Source: Bacteroidales bacterium
GTDB taxonomy: Bacteria > Bacteroidota > Bacteroidia > Bacteroidales > FEN-979
Length of the DNA: 56,452 bases
Direction of reading: 5' to 3'
Assembly (NCBI GenBank): GCA_030681475.1
Contig: JAUXWT010000029.1
Location: 1-56,452 of the forward strand
The translations under genes and the position numbers were made by a program. Below, piece after piece: positions 1 to 8,070 of this stretch (position 1 is the stretch's first letter; the number at the start of each line of letters is the position of its first letter). The notes beneath the pieces were generated by a model. That model saw nothing but the letters and a program-made list of their open reading frames with translations. It ran no database searches and had not been told where the DNA came from.

Positions 1-108
1 GTCGGGGTGAGCATTACGGTATCTCTTGGAAATAATGGTAGCAATAGTTGTCCCATACTGCAAATTAACGGATTTTCTTTTTACGTTAATCAATCGCTTA
101 CTCCCTGA
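1..108 (+). CDS. 3' end of a secreted-protein gene (partial)
   Basis: Frame 1 is open from the window edge to a TGA at 106-108, giving 35 residues. The peptide reads like a beta-strand repeat of a Bacteroidota surface protein (ITVSLGNNG, then QINGFSFYVN), resembling the 'VSLGN...YGIAFTVNY' strands of cohesin-like or T9SS-associated modules. No sorting domain follows, so the gene either ends unusually or is broken here. Family assignment is inference from a very short segment. Confidence 0.35.
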   Translation, partial: VGVSITVSLGNNGSNSCPILQINGFSFYVNQSLTP

Positions 109-153
109 TTTTCAACAGTAGGTCTTGGATGTCTGATATTAAACAAAGAAGAG

Positions 154-819
154 GTGTCTCTGGTAGAAATGGAGGCATTGAACTCAAGGATCTTAAACAG
201 TCTTGATGCATGGGCACTAAAACTCGACCCTTCAAAAATTGATGCTTACGGACATTATTCAGATTATACAATGATTGGTAGTATTCTTCTTCCGGTTTTC
301 CTGTTGTTTGATAAACAGATCAGGCATGATTGGCTTGATGTGCTGCTGATGTATATGGAAGTTATGTCTATCACAACAAATATTTACGAATGGAGTTTTT
401 TGGGACCAACTTTTCAAAACAGATTGCGCCCTGTTACTTATTATGATCAACTCACATATGAAGAGAGAAAATCAGGGGATAACAGGAACTCACTCTACAG
501 CGGACATGTCGCCACTGTCGCAGCATCCAGTTTTTTTATGGTAAAAGTATTCTGCGATTACAATCCTGAATTAGGAAATAAAAAATACCTGTTATATGCC
601 GCAGCGACAATTCCTCCGCTTATTTTGGGATATTTCAGGGTGAAAGCACTCAGGCATTTTCCGTCCGATGTTATGGCTGGCACAGCAATAGGGGCACTAT
701 GTGGTATCTTAATCCCCGAAATTCATCGCATCAGAAGTAAGAAATTTTCATTGGGGTTTTATTCTTCATATGAAGTTACTGGTATAAGTCTGAAATGGGA
801 ACCGGATTTTAAAAAATAA
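154..819 (+). CDS. PAP2-family membrane phosphatase
   Basis: A 221-residue protein of the PAP2 / type 2 phosphatidic acid phosphatase superfamily, which dephosphorylates lipid phosphates such as undecaprenyl pyrophosphate or phosphatidate at the membrane. The three superfamily signatures are visible in order: a basic residue and RP (FQNRLRPVTYYD, about residue 90), the SGH block (LYSGHVATVAAS, about 117) and the R-H-D block (GYFRVKALRHFPSDVMAG, about 160-177). Hydrophobic stretches near residues 37-52, 120-133, 147-160 and 173-187 fit membrane helices. The GTG at 154 follows an AAGAGG-like ribosome site; an ATG at 169 is the alternative start. The exact substrate cannot be told. Confidence 0.8.
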   Translation: MSLVEMEALNSRILNSLDAWALKLDPSKIDAYGHYSDYTMIGSILLPVFLLFDKQIRHDWLDVLLMYMEVMSITTNIYEWSFLGPTFQNRLRPVTYYDQLTYEERKSGDNRNSLYSGHVATVAASSFFMVKVFCDYNPELGNKKYLLYAAATIPPLILGYFRVKALRHFPSDVMAGTAIGALCGILIPEIHRIRSKKFSLGFYSSYEVTGISLKWEPDFKK

Positions 820-826
820 GGCTGTT

Positions 827-961
827 AATTTGAAGGTAAAATCCAAAATAAAGAGCACTCTGTCAATCTACGAAATACTGCAGATTTTAAGCGTCTCCCG
901 GCTCGAAAATATGTCTTTTAAAGACTTATTGGCGAACAAAATCAATCAGGATTTCAAATAA
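827..961 (+). pseudogene. Remnant of an IS4-like transposase C-terminus
   Basis: Immediately after the PAP2 stop, another frame is open to a TAA at 959-961. It encodes a peptide containing STLSIYEILQILSVSRLE followed by MSFKDLLANK, which matches the pattern of the last 40 or so residues of IS4/ISL-type transposases ('..LSLYTILQILSVSLFEKTP..'). No catalytic DDE region, start codon or terminal inverted repeats are seen, so only the 3' tail survives. It marks a former insertion at the edge of the accessory zone. The assignment rests on pattern memory of the family. Confidence 0.45.
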
Positions 962-1040
962 CAAAACCATATACAGTTGAAAATCAATTTAGTTTAACAG
1001 GAAACTAGTGTCATAAAGTATAAATTTAAAATCTAAAAAA

Positions 1041-1439
1041 ATGGCAACACTTACCCAGGCTATGAAAGACATGATTGCTACACAGCAATGTTTTATTGGA
1101 ACAGCCGCTGCTGACGGGATGCCCAATATCGCACCAAAACGGTCAACACGAGTTTTATCTGATGATTCTCTTATTTTTACCGAAGGGACAGGAGGTATTA
1201 CTTATGCAAATATTAAAAGAGGTTCGAAAGTTGCCGTTGCTGTAGTAAACCGTGAAATTTTAGATGGATACAGAATTATCGGGACCCCTGAATTACAGGA
1301 AACAGGTGAGTTATATGAGATGGCTGTTTCTATGTCTGCAAAAATGGGAATGCCTAAACCAATAGCTGTTGTTGTTATTCATGTTACCGAGATTCATTCA
1401 CTTAAACCAGGCCCGATGGCCGGTAAAAAGATTGGTTAA
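1041..1439 (+). CDS. Pyridoxamine 5'-phosphate oxidase-like flavin-binding protein
   Basis: A 132-residue protein with the split-barrel fold expected of the PNPOx-like FMN-binding family. The N-terminal part reads FIGTAAADGMPNIAPKRSTR, the usual strand-turn-strand that contacts the flavin phosphate, followed by a short acidic segment (FTEGTGG) and a C-terminal strand (AVVVIHVTEIHSLKPGP). Such small proteins bind FMN or F420-like cofactors, and the reaction is usually not known. It stands alone, between a transposase remnant and a converging T9SS gene. The ATG is preceded by an A-rich leader without a strong Shine-Dalgarno sequence, as is usual in Bacteroidota. Confidence 0.8.
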   Translation: MATLTQAMKDMIATQQCFIGTAAADGMPNIAPKRSTRVLSDDSLIFTEGTGGITYANIKRGSKVAVAVVNREILDGYRIIGTPELQETGELYEMAVSMSAKMGMPKPIAVVVIHVTEIHSLKPGPMAGKKIG

Positions 1440-1614
1440 TCAACTTTTTCACTTACAATCCAATTGCTCCAGCCTTTAAGATATAACTTAAATGCCACAA
1501 ATTGAACGCTTTATATTTGCAGAAAGGAAGTTGAGTAGTTGCAACTTTGAGCGGTAAGGGGAGCCTGATAAAGAGCCACTTATGAAGCAATCAGGAAAGA
1601 AATTGTTAGCAGTC

Positions 1615-4600
1615 CTACTGCTTGATGATTTTTGCAGTTTCAGCTTTAGCTCCTGCAATCACACGGATAAAATAAATGCCGACAGGCATCCCGGTTAATA
1701 AGAACTCATGCTTGATTTCACCATTCAGGACTTTAGTTAACACTTTTTCTCCACAAATTCCATAGATATCTACGGTGACCTTATCCTCTGGTGATTCATC
1801 GGTTAACTCAAGGATGAAATTTCCAGAAGTTGGATTAGGATAGATTTTAAAGGATGAGTGTTCAATGGTCCTGGGGAATTTATCTGCCGCCAATGCAATT
1901 GCAGGTATTGAAGGAGCCTGGCACCAGGGGCCACCCGGAGCTATGTAACCCCACATATAGCCTCCGGACTGAACTGTGGTTGTTGGAAGATATTTGATAT
2001 TCTGACCTGCTATCATGGTTGCACTACCTCCGTTTTGTATAGAAAATGTGGTTCCGCCTCCGGCTACATAAATCGATTGGATGGCGTCGTGACATTCGTT
2101 TCCGGTCAAAATAATATTTTGAAGATTTACTGTCAATGGAACGGTATTCACCACCATGATGATCGTGTTTGAATTCGCCGGATTATTTGAGGTGCATGGT
2201 AATTCGGAATTCAAAATACAGGAAACCATATCACCATTCTGGGGAACATAGATGAATGAATTATCGTTTGTTCCGGCATTGGCGCCATTTACTCTCCATT
2301 GATATCCCGGTGATGCACCCCCATTGACGGGAGTAGTGGTAAAAGTGACAGGAGTACCTTCGTCAACGGGGTTAGCAGAAGCTACAATCGAAACACTGAC
2401 CGGCAAGACAGAGGTGCAAGTCCCGGTAACCTGAACATCGTCGACTGCCCAGTACCATCCCCAGGTTCCTGTATAATTCCACTTGAATTTTACCTGGGAT
2501 TGTCCGGCCACGGCACTGATTGCCTGATTGAATGCTGTGGGATTGGTCGGGGAGGTGGAAGTAAACGTGCTAAGTAGTGTCCAGGTGGCGCCATTATTTA
2601 TACTGTAAAATAATGTTCCTGATGAACCCGTGTACGACTTAAAATAATGGTTGAATTGCAAAGTAACAGTAGAATATGCCGTGAGATTTAATGAGGGAGA
2701 AATCATATCCGCATTCTGGGAATTCCCGCTCCCATAACCATCACTGTTTAAGTAAGCATAATTTCCTGTAAGCGCTGGATTCGGTGTTTGCCCTGTGAGG
2801 ATGCCAAACTGCCAGATCTGTCCGTTGCCTGAATTATCAACCTGGGACCAGCAGTTGGGCAGAACTTCGCTGTTTACAAAGATTTCATTCCAGGGCAGGG
2901 AAGATATCGTACTGCAGAGTGTTGTGGCATTTTGGATCGTCCCTGTTGAGTATGTATTTCCCGCAGCAACAGACCAGAGTTTGTAAAAATAAGTAGTGTT
3001 TGGTTGCAAGTTGATCTGGTTAAAAGAGTTAGCTGATCCCGCATAGATCACGGTTCCTCCTCCGGGAATCAAACTACTTGCTGAATATGCAACTCCATTT
3101 ACCGGACTTCCAAAAGTCGCACTGGTATTGAAAGCAAGAAGAACATTATCATTATTGACATTCTTCTGCCATTGCAGGCCGATCCCGGTCAGGCCGACCG
3201 GGGTCGCAGTAAAACCGGCAGGATTAAGAATACCCGGTTCAATAAGGTCAGTTTCCCAAACTCCCCGGCCATAGGTAGCCACTCTGAGTTTATTACCTGA
3301 ATTTTGAATTTCTACTTCGTTAACAGCAACCATTGGAAGTCCTGAAGCAAGTTCAGTCCAGGTGCTGGCATTGTCCTCCTTGTAGTAAACTCCAATGTTC
3401 ATTCCGAGGTAAATGATTGTTGCAGCATTTTCATCAACAACAACGGAACGTGCAGATATTGCTGGTAACCCGATTGAAATATTAGTAAATGTAGTACCAC
3501 CGTCAGATGATACTAATACCCGGTTTGTAGTACTATTACAACTAATCCAGATTTTTAAAGGATCGAATTTACTCACAAATATGGAAGTAATGCTTGCAGG
3601 AGCAGTTACAGAACTCCAGGATGTTCCTCCGTTTGTGGTTTTGTAAAGGGTAGTACCTTTTGAGGTGTAGATATATTTCGTGTTGGAAGGCGCAACAGCC
3701 AGCACATCAAGTGTTTGCGTAATTGTCGGCGACAGGTTTGCCCAACTGGAACCCCCATTAGCTGACCTCCAAACACCTGTCCACCCGCCATAAACGGTGT
3801 CATGACTTGTTGGATGCATCACTAATGGCGTAACCCAGTTGCCACTTGAAGGTTGCGTCAGGTTAATCCTGCTTGTCCCGGAATTGGTGGTTTTATATAT
3901 AGCCCCATTTTGGCTGGTTCCAATAGCTATAGCTGCATTTGTGGGGCTGATAACATTGTCCATTCCATCCGCACCCAGCCAATCAACCCAGCTTCCGTCA
4001 GATCTCCTGAAGGATGAACCATTGTCCTGGGCGCCTGTTGTGATGACACTGGCATTGGTTTTGGAACACGAAATTCTGTAAAACTGCCTGATGCCCAGTC
4101 CTGCCGACAGGTCGGTCCAATCATTGGCATTATTCACGCTTTTATATATACCTCCGTCACTGCCTGAATAAATCGTGCCATTTATCCATTCTAAAGCATG
4201 AACGTCGGCGTGGTTATATCCGGTTGAGTTGGGATACGACCAAACTGTACTCGCTACAAACGATGTCCCGCCATTAACAGATTTCCAGCAAATAATACCG
4301 GCAATATGCACCTCGTTGACATCAAGTGGATTTACACAGATAGCCATATCGTATGTAGCCTGGCCTGTTGTGCCGGTTCCCGTGGACTCGTATCCAAAAT
4401 AGTTGGTTCCCGAAGTAGGATTACCGATTACAGTGGTTATATAAGTAAGACCTGCGTCTATGGATTTATACATTCTGCCGAAAAGACTTCCATTAGCCTG
4501 AACGGCATAGACAACATTAGGGTTGTTGGGCGAACAAGCTAACAAAGTACGTCCGGTATTCGTAATACCATTTGCACTGCTGATGGCTGTCCATGTCATT

Positions 4601-5454
4601 CCATTATCTGCTGAACGCCAGACACAACTGGTACCACTCGATCCTGAAGCGTACATAATCACAGGGTTTGACGGATTGAATTCAATATCCTCTTTGGTGG
4701 AGGTTTCAACCTGTGTCCAGGTCGCTCCTCCATTAGTTGACCGCCAGATACCGTTACTGGCTGCACAGAAAACGATATTGGAATTTGAAGGATGTACTTT
4801 TACCTGTTTTGCTCCACTCGGACCACTGCCTGTCGTACTCCAGTTCAAGCCGGCATTGGTTGATTTCAAGACGCCACCGGAGCTAAGCGAGGCGTAAAGA
4901 GTGCTTGTATTGCCAGGGTCAATACATAAGTGAAAAACATTCATCCACGAGGAATTGTCAAAATCTATCAGTGGAGTCCATGAACTGCCGCTTGTCGTAC
5001 TTTTCCAGATTCCGCCGCCAGGAGAACTTACATATATGATGGTTTGATCAGATGGATGAACTGCAACAGAGGTAATCCTTCCGACACCAGGGTTCCACCC
5101 GCTCGTGTAAGTCCAGTTCTGAGGACCAAGCTCCATCCAGCCGGAGGAACTACTGCTTTTGTTGCCCATTTTCCTGGTGGCCTCATAATAGGCTTTATCT
5201 TCTGCATCAGGTGTGATGTAAAAGCCATTATCATCAATATGAAATCTTCTCTCATACAACCAGCGTTGGTATTGTTTAAATCCACTTCCCTGCCCCGTGC
5301 CAACTTTCTCAAAATAACCATCTGCCCAATGTTCTGTTTGTTGCAGGGTTAAACCGGTACGTTCCATCAACTCAAAAATGTCCGTTTGTGAGAATCCATT
5401 GTATGAATTCATTGCAAGGCTTAGTATGAATGTGACCCTGATTACTATCTTCAT
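1615..5454 (-). CDS. T9SS-exported sortilin/BNR-type beta-propeller protein
   Basis: A 1279-residue secreted protein. The signal peptide ends NGFS|Q (Q-rule). From about residue 110 to 730 there are many BNR/sortilin-like repeats with 'S.D.G.TW' turns (STTSGSSWTPL, STNGGATWTQV, SADNGMTWTA), indicating one or two beta-propellers as in VPS10/WD40-like exo-glycosidase folds. A fibronectin-like segment follows, then a choice-of-anchor J-type module ending in YWAVDDVQVTG, then an Ig-like stretch and a 'GGYMWGYI' module. The C-terminus is a type A sorting domain (FKIYPNPTSGNFILEL ... GIYFIRV ... KIIKQ), which directs T9SS export and cell-surface attachment. Ligand or substrate unknown. The last ~200 residues resemble the broken gene at 22362-24703. 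Confidence 0.9.
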   Translation of the reverse strand: MKIVIRVTFILSLAMNSYNGFSQTDIFELMERTGLTLQQTEHWADGYFEKVGTGQGSGFKQYQRWLYERRFHIDDNGFYITPDAEDKAYYEATRKMGNKSSSSSGWMELGPQNWTYTSGWNPGVGRITSVAVHPSDQTIIYVSSPGGGIWKSTTSGSSWTPLIDFDNSSWMNVFHLCIDPGNTSTLYASLSSGGVLKSTNAGLNWSTTGSGPSGAKQVKVHPSNSNIVFCAASNGIWRSTNGGATWTQVETSTKEDIEFNPSNPVIMYASGSSGTSCVWRSADNGMTWTAISSANGITNTGRTLLACSPNNPNVVYAVQANGSLFGRMYKSIDAGLTYITTVIGNPTSGTNYFGYESTGTGTTGQATYDMAICVNPLDVNEVHIAGIICWKSVNGGTSFVASTVWSYPNSTGYNHADVHALEWINGTIYSGSDGGIYKSVNNANDWTDLSAGLGIRQFYRISCSKTNASVITTGAQDNGSSFRRSDGSWVDWLGADGMDNVISPTNAAIAIGTSQNGAIYKTTNSGTSRINLTQPSSGNWVTPLVMHPTSHDTVYGGWTGVWRSANGGSSWANLSPTITQTLDVLAVAPSNTKYIYTSKGTTLYKTTNGGTSWSSVTAPASITSIFVSKFDPLKIWISCNSTTNRVLVSSDGGTTFTNISIGLPAISARSVVVDENAATIIYLGMNIGVYYKEDNASTWTELASGLPMVAVNEVEIQNSGNKLRVATYGRGVWETDLIEPGILNPAGFTATPVGLTGIGLQWQKNVNNDNVLLAFNTSATFGSPVNGVAYSASSLIPGGGTVIYAGSANSFNQINLQPNTTYFYKLWSVAAGNTYSTGTIQNATTLCSTISSLPWNEIFVNSEVLPNCWSQVDNSGNGQIWQFGILTGQTPNPALTGNYAYLNSDGYGSGNSQNADMISPSLNLTAYSTVTLQFNHYFKSYTGSSGTLFYSINNGATWTLLSTFTSTSPTNPTAFNQAISAVAGQSQVKFKWNYTGTWGWYWAVDDVQVTGTCTSVLPVSVSIVASANPVDEGTPVTFTTTPVNGGASPGYQWRVNGANAGTNDNSFIYVPQNGDMVSCILNSELPCTSNNPANSNTIIMVVNTVPLTVNLQNIILTGNECHDAIQSIYVAGGGTTFSIQNGGSATMIAGQNIKYLPTTTVQSGGYMWGYIAPGGPWCQAPSIPAIALAADKFPRTIEHSSFKIYPNPTSGNFILELTDESPEDKVTVDIYGICGEKVLTKVLNGEIKHEFLLTGMPVGIYFIRVIAGAKAETAKIIKQ

Positions 5455-5525
5455 CTTAAGAGTAATTAATTCTTCATTTTTTAAGAAACTGTTTTAACAT
5501 TTATCATACCTGAGAATGCCATATG

Positions 5526-5533
5526 CAAAGTTA
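5526..5533 (-). promoter_or_regulatory. Bacteroidota -7 promoter element upstream of the propeller gene
   Basis: On the minus strand the site reads TAACTTTG, a perfect match to TAnnTTTG, 72 bases upstream of the start at 5454. No clear -33 TTG is seen at the usual spacing. Confidence 0.45.
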
Positions 5534-5728
5534 TACTTTATTGCATTGTTATTATATTCCTTTCCTTTTTCAATCCGAATTGATCAATGAATAACGATCT
5601 TCAATCTGATTTCAATGACAGTTGTTCGAAAATCCGTTGGTTCAATCTGACGAATGGTCCCAAGATTCCCTTGACATTCTGATCGACGGGGACAAACTGT
5701 TTTTCATCTACGGGATGCTCAACGCATC

Positions 5729-6760
5729 TCATATTTTCCGGGAAAATGAATTATTCAGCATTTGCAAACGGTCGGTATAATGATGCAGATATACTTCTTT
5801 AATCGGTTCTGTTAAAAAAGAAGATCGGGTCAATGTCATGACCTTTTGATTTTTGATTCGGTATTTATCCAATATGGTTCTTAAACGGCTCTCCAGCATT
5901 CCAATTCGCAAACCAAACTCAAAAAAATCATCGTAAGCATAAAAGCCCAACGCTTTAAAACTCTCCGTTTCATAGTCGTTGGAAAATAATCCATCGCTGA
6001 GTGCGAAAAACGAATCGGTCGGAATATGTATGGAGGTGTCCATCAAATCATACGCCGGACTCAGCAAGTAATCACCACTTTTGGTCTGTTGCAGCGCGAA
6101 ATTTTTAAGATTCGCATCTCCATTACTAAACAAATAATTGAATACAATTCGTTCAAAATATTTTTCTACCTCCACCGCGTAAGCCATAACATACTTTTTC
6201 ATACTGGTGGCAATATCTTCATAGCTGCCGTAGTTTCTGTAACTTTCACCGTCTTTTTCTTTTGATTTGCCGTAAATTGAGGCAAAATCTTCCTGTGTTA
6301 TTTTTCTTCCGTCTGATGCATAGTCAAATCGCTTAGTAATGTATGCGGGCTCACCGTTTTTAAAGAACACCAATGCACAATCTGCAATAACGATTCCGTA
6401 TGCCTGTTTGGCAATTTGCATTGTCAGGTGCTCGTTTGCCGGTAATTCTTCTGCTTTTCCGAAAGGTGGTCTGACGGGTCTTGGCTTCAGAATATATCTC
6501 CCCTTTTCGCCCTGTTCGGTCAGCCGGAGTTTATTTCTTTCAAGCGCCAACGATTGTTTAAACTGAGCTCCGCTGATAGAAATTGTCGTGCTATTCTGCC
6601 TTAGCTTTTCAGCCGCTTCTTCATCTACTGTTGGTGCATTGAAATCTAATATATGATTTGCTTTTTTTCGATCAAACAAAAGTCTTAATGCAGCAGGACT
6701 ATATTTGTCAAAGCCTTTCGCTAATGTACACGGGCAATATTTTATTTCGTCCAGGTTCAT
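5729..6760 (-). CDS. hipT: HipT-like serine/threonine kinase toxin (HipA C-terminal domain)
   Basis: A 343-residue HipA-family kinase lacking the N-terminal subdomain of HipA, which is encoded by the gene just upstream. Visible kinase parts: a Gly-rich loop with an S-I-S motif at residues 61-63 (TTISISGAQFKQ), which is the SxS arrangement described for E. coli HipT autophosphorylation; ATP-lysine region YILKP; catalytic segment SNGDANLKNFAL (Asp and Asn of the HipA NxDxHxKNF motif, His replaced by Asn); and metal-binding segment LLSPAYDLMD. HipA/HipT enzymes phosphorylate aminoacyl-tRNA synthetases (GltX or TrpS) and cause growth arrest; the target here is unknown. It overlaps the upstream gene by 4 bases (ATGA), indicating translational coupling. 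Confidence 0.85.
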   Translation of the reverse strand: MNLDEIKYCPCTLAKGFDKYSPAALRLLFDRKKANHILDFNAPTVDEEAAEKLRQNSTTISISGAQFKQSLALERNKLRLTEQGEKGRYILKPRPVRPPFGKAEELPANEHLTMQIAKQAYGIVIADCALVFFKNGEPAYITKRFDYASDGRKITQEDFASIYGKSKEKDGESYRNYGSYEDIATSMKKYVMAYAVEVEKYFERIVFNYLFSNGDANLKNFALQQTKSGDYLLSPAYDLMDTSIHIPTDSFFALSDGLFSNDYETESFKALGFYAYDDFFEFGLRIGMLESRLRTILDKYRIKNQKVMTLTRSSFLTEPIKEVYLHHYTDRLQMLNNSFSRKI

Positions 6761-7086
6761 TTCTTTTCGATCAGTTTTATTGTCACGGCTCCTATGGTAT
6801 CGTTTCCTGCTGTCGCTCCCAGCAAGCTCAAGATATCCCGCTCATCTATCTTTAAGTATCTGCACTGTATTGCTAAATTGGTTCCTTCTGCCACCATATT
6901 GCTGAACAATGGAAACAAGAACTCGCTGTGGTATTCCTGCTGAGATTTTAGAAGGGTTAAGCTTATGGCCTGTTTATCCGGGTCGGCAAAGTATGCATCA
7001 TCATACCGGAACACATAATGATTCGAATCTTCTTCAATAAGAAAACCTGCAAGTATGCCATTGTTAAATACTTCCGCTCTCCTCAT
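6757..7086 (-). CDS. hipS: HipS-like protein (HipA N-terminal subdomain)
   Basis: A 109-residue stand-alone homologue of HipA N-subdomain 1. Visible family features are the start RRAEVFNNGILAG, the central FPLFSNMVAEGTN (compare HipA 'LPPFFANLLPEG') and the end DILSLLGATAGNDTIGAV, the usual 'LLG..GxDxxGAv' ending. In E. coli HipBST the equivalent HipS acts as the antitoxin against the HipT kinase, so this protein may neutralise the kinase encoded next. It starts directly after the hipB stop (TAA then ATG, no gap) and overlaps hipT by 4 bases, so the three genes form one transcript. The function is taken from HipBST, not shown here. Confidence 0.8.
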   Translation of the reverse strand: MRRAEVFNNGILAGFLIEEDSNHYVFRYDDAYFADPDKQAISLTLLKSQQEYHSEFLFPLFSNMVAEGTNLAIQCRYLKIDERDILSLLGATAGNDTIGAVTIKLIEKK

Positions 7087-7299
7087 TTATTCTGTACTTC
7101 GTTTTACGCGCAGGGTCAGTGCCATGCCCAACACTTCTGTTAATTTGTTCAGTACCTCCAATGACGGATTGCCTTGACCTCGTTCAAGTTTATACAAAGT
7201 ATTTATACTCACATTTGCCAATTCAGCCAGGTGCGGCTGAGTTATGGACAACTCTTTTCTTCTTTCTTTTATAGTTTCCCCAAGATGTACAGCTAACAT
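7087..7299 (-). CDS. hipB: HipB-like Xre-family repressor
   Basis: A 70-residue helix-turn-helix protein of the Xre/Cro family (LAELANVSINTLYKLERGQG is the recognition region, followed by PSLEVLNKLTEVLGM). It is the first gene of the HipBST-like operon. HipB proteins bind operator palindromes in their own promoter and help to sequester the kinase. A set of TGTGATTTT half-sites lies immediately upstream (7305-7375), as expected for autoregulation. The short length fits a bare DNA-binding domain without extra segments. Confidence 0.85.
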   Translation of the reverse strand: MLAVHLGETIKERRKELSITQPHLAELANVSINTLYKLERGQGNPSLEVLNKLTEVLGMALTLRVKRSTE

Positions 7300-7304
7300 T
7301 TTAA

Positions 7305-7375
7305 TGTGATTTTATTAGCAAAAGTAGTTAATATATTCAAGATGTCAAATAAAATCACAATATATTGTGATTTTT
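7305..7375 (-). promoter_or_regulatory. hipBST promoter/operator with three half-sites
   Basis: Between hipB (start 7299) and the Hsp20 remnant lies a perfect 24-base palindrome at 7352-7375, centred on ATATAT, with half-site AAAATCACA. A third half-site at 7305-7316 (TGTGATTTTATT) is the exact reverse complement of 7349-7360 over 12 bases. On the minus strand a TTTG sits 19 bases before TACTTTTTG, a one-base-longer version of the Bacteroidota -7 element, so half-sites flank and overlap the probable promoter. This geometry suits autorepression by the HipB homologue. Binding is inference. Confidence 0.7.
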
Positions 7376-7394
7376 CCATTTTCGATCCGATGTT

Positions 7395-7778
7395 TTACTG
7401 TAAAACCTGGAAAAACCGGAGCATCTGACCACCCTTCGCCGGTTTGGGTTTCGCTTCTTCCTTTTTCGGAATGGAAACTTTCAGGATGCCGTTCTCATAT
7501 TTAGCCCCGATTTTATAACTGTTTACGGTATTTGGCAAAGTAAATGAGCGGCTGAATGATTGAAACCTGAATTCCTTTCTTGTGAAATTTTCGCCTTCAT
7601 CGGTTTCGTTTTCCAACTTCTTTTCCGACGAAATCGTCAACAGGTCATTGTTCAGTTCAATCCTGAACTCATCTTTTGAAAATCCCGGGGCGGCCACTTC
7701 AAAATCAAATGCATCAGCATTTTCTTTGATGTTCACGGAAGGCAATGTGGTATTGGTGTCTGAAAAATTACGGATTGA
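7395..7778 (-). pseudogene. Hsp20/alpha-crystallin fragment, both ends lost
   Basis: The reading frame contains a recognisable alpha-crystallin domain: NFSDTNTTLPSVNIKEN, FEVAAPGFSKDEF, LLTISSEK, FSRSFTLPNTV and KYENGILKVSIPKKEE. Intact Bacteroidota Hsp20 proteins have about 30 further residues before NFSDTN and end soon after KPKPAK with an I-x-I tail. Here the frame hits a TGA at 7779-7781 just upstream of the conserved start, and after KPKPAK it continues into an unrelated GGQMLRFFQVLQ. The chaperone therefore has no normal start codon and lacks the I-x-I motif needed for oligomer assembly. It abuts, head to head, another 5'-truncated gene. A TTG at 7745 could allow translation of the core domain. 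Confidence 0.65.
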
Positions 7779-8005
7779 TCAAAAACACGAATGCATGGGA
7801 TGAAGCGCAGGTCGTCTCTACAGTGAAGAACATCATGAACCATTATATGGGCGTTCCTCCCGAATCCTTTCCATGGAAGGGGACGCGGTACACCCAGAAA
7901 GAATTTCTCTTCTCATACCTGAAACTGCAGATGATGGATTTCCTGGTTCATAAAGATGCCATCAGGGATATGCTTGAAAAATTCCCCAAAGAAGGAAATG
8001 ATTGA
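7778..8005 (+). pseudogene. 3' fragment of an unrecognised gene
   Basis: From about 7778 a protein-like frame runs to a TGA at 8003-8005: IKNTNAWDEAQVVSTVKNI, then MGVPPESFPWKGTRYTQKEF, LLVH-type helices and MLEKFPKEGND at the end. An ATG at 7745 is in frame, but the first ten codons are antisense to the Hsp20 remnant, so the true N-terminus is missing. The 'GVPPESFPWKGTRYTQKEF' region faintly recalls a segment of C1-like aminopeptidase C, but this is weak and I do not assign a family. Together with the Hsp20 remnant it marks a recombination junction at about 7775. Confidence 0.45.
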
Positions 8006-8070
8006 AAAAGCAGGGAGGTCTGTCCGCCGGTTTTTCCACCTTTTGAAACCAGCCTGATACCATACCTTTG

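Noticed and set aside
7408-8038. 12-base inverted repeat TGGAAAAACCGG (7408-7419) / CCGGTTTTTCCA (8027-8038) around the Hsp20/unknown fragments, possible element ends
   Set aside because: No target-site duplication, no transposase, and the match stops after 12 bases; such a short A/T-rich pair can arise by chance.
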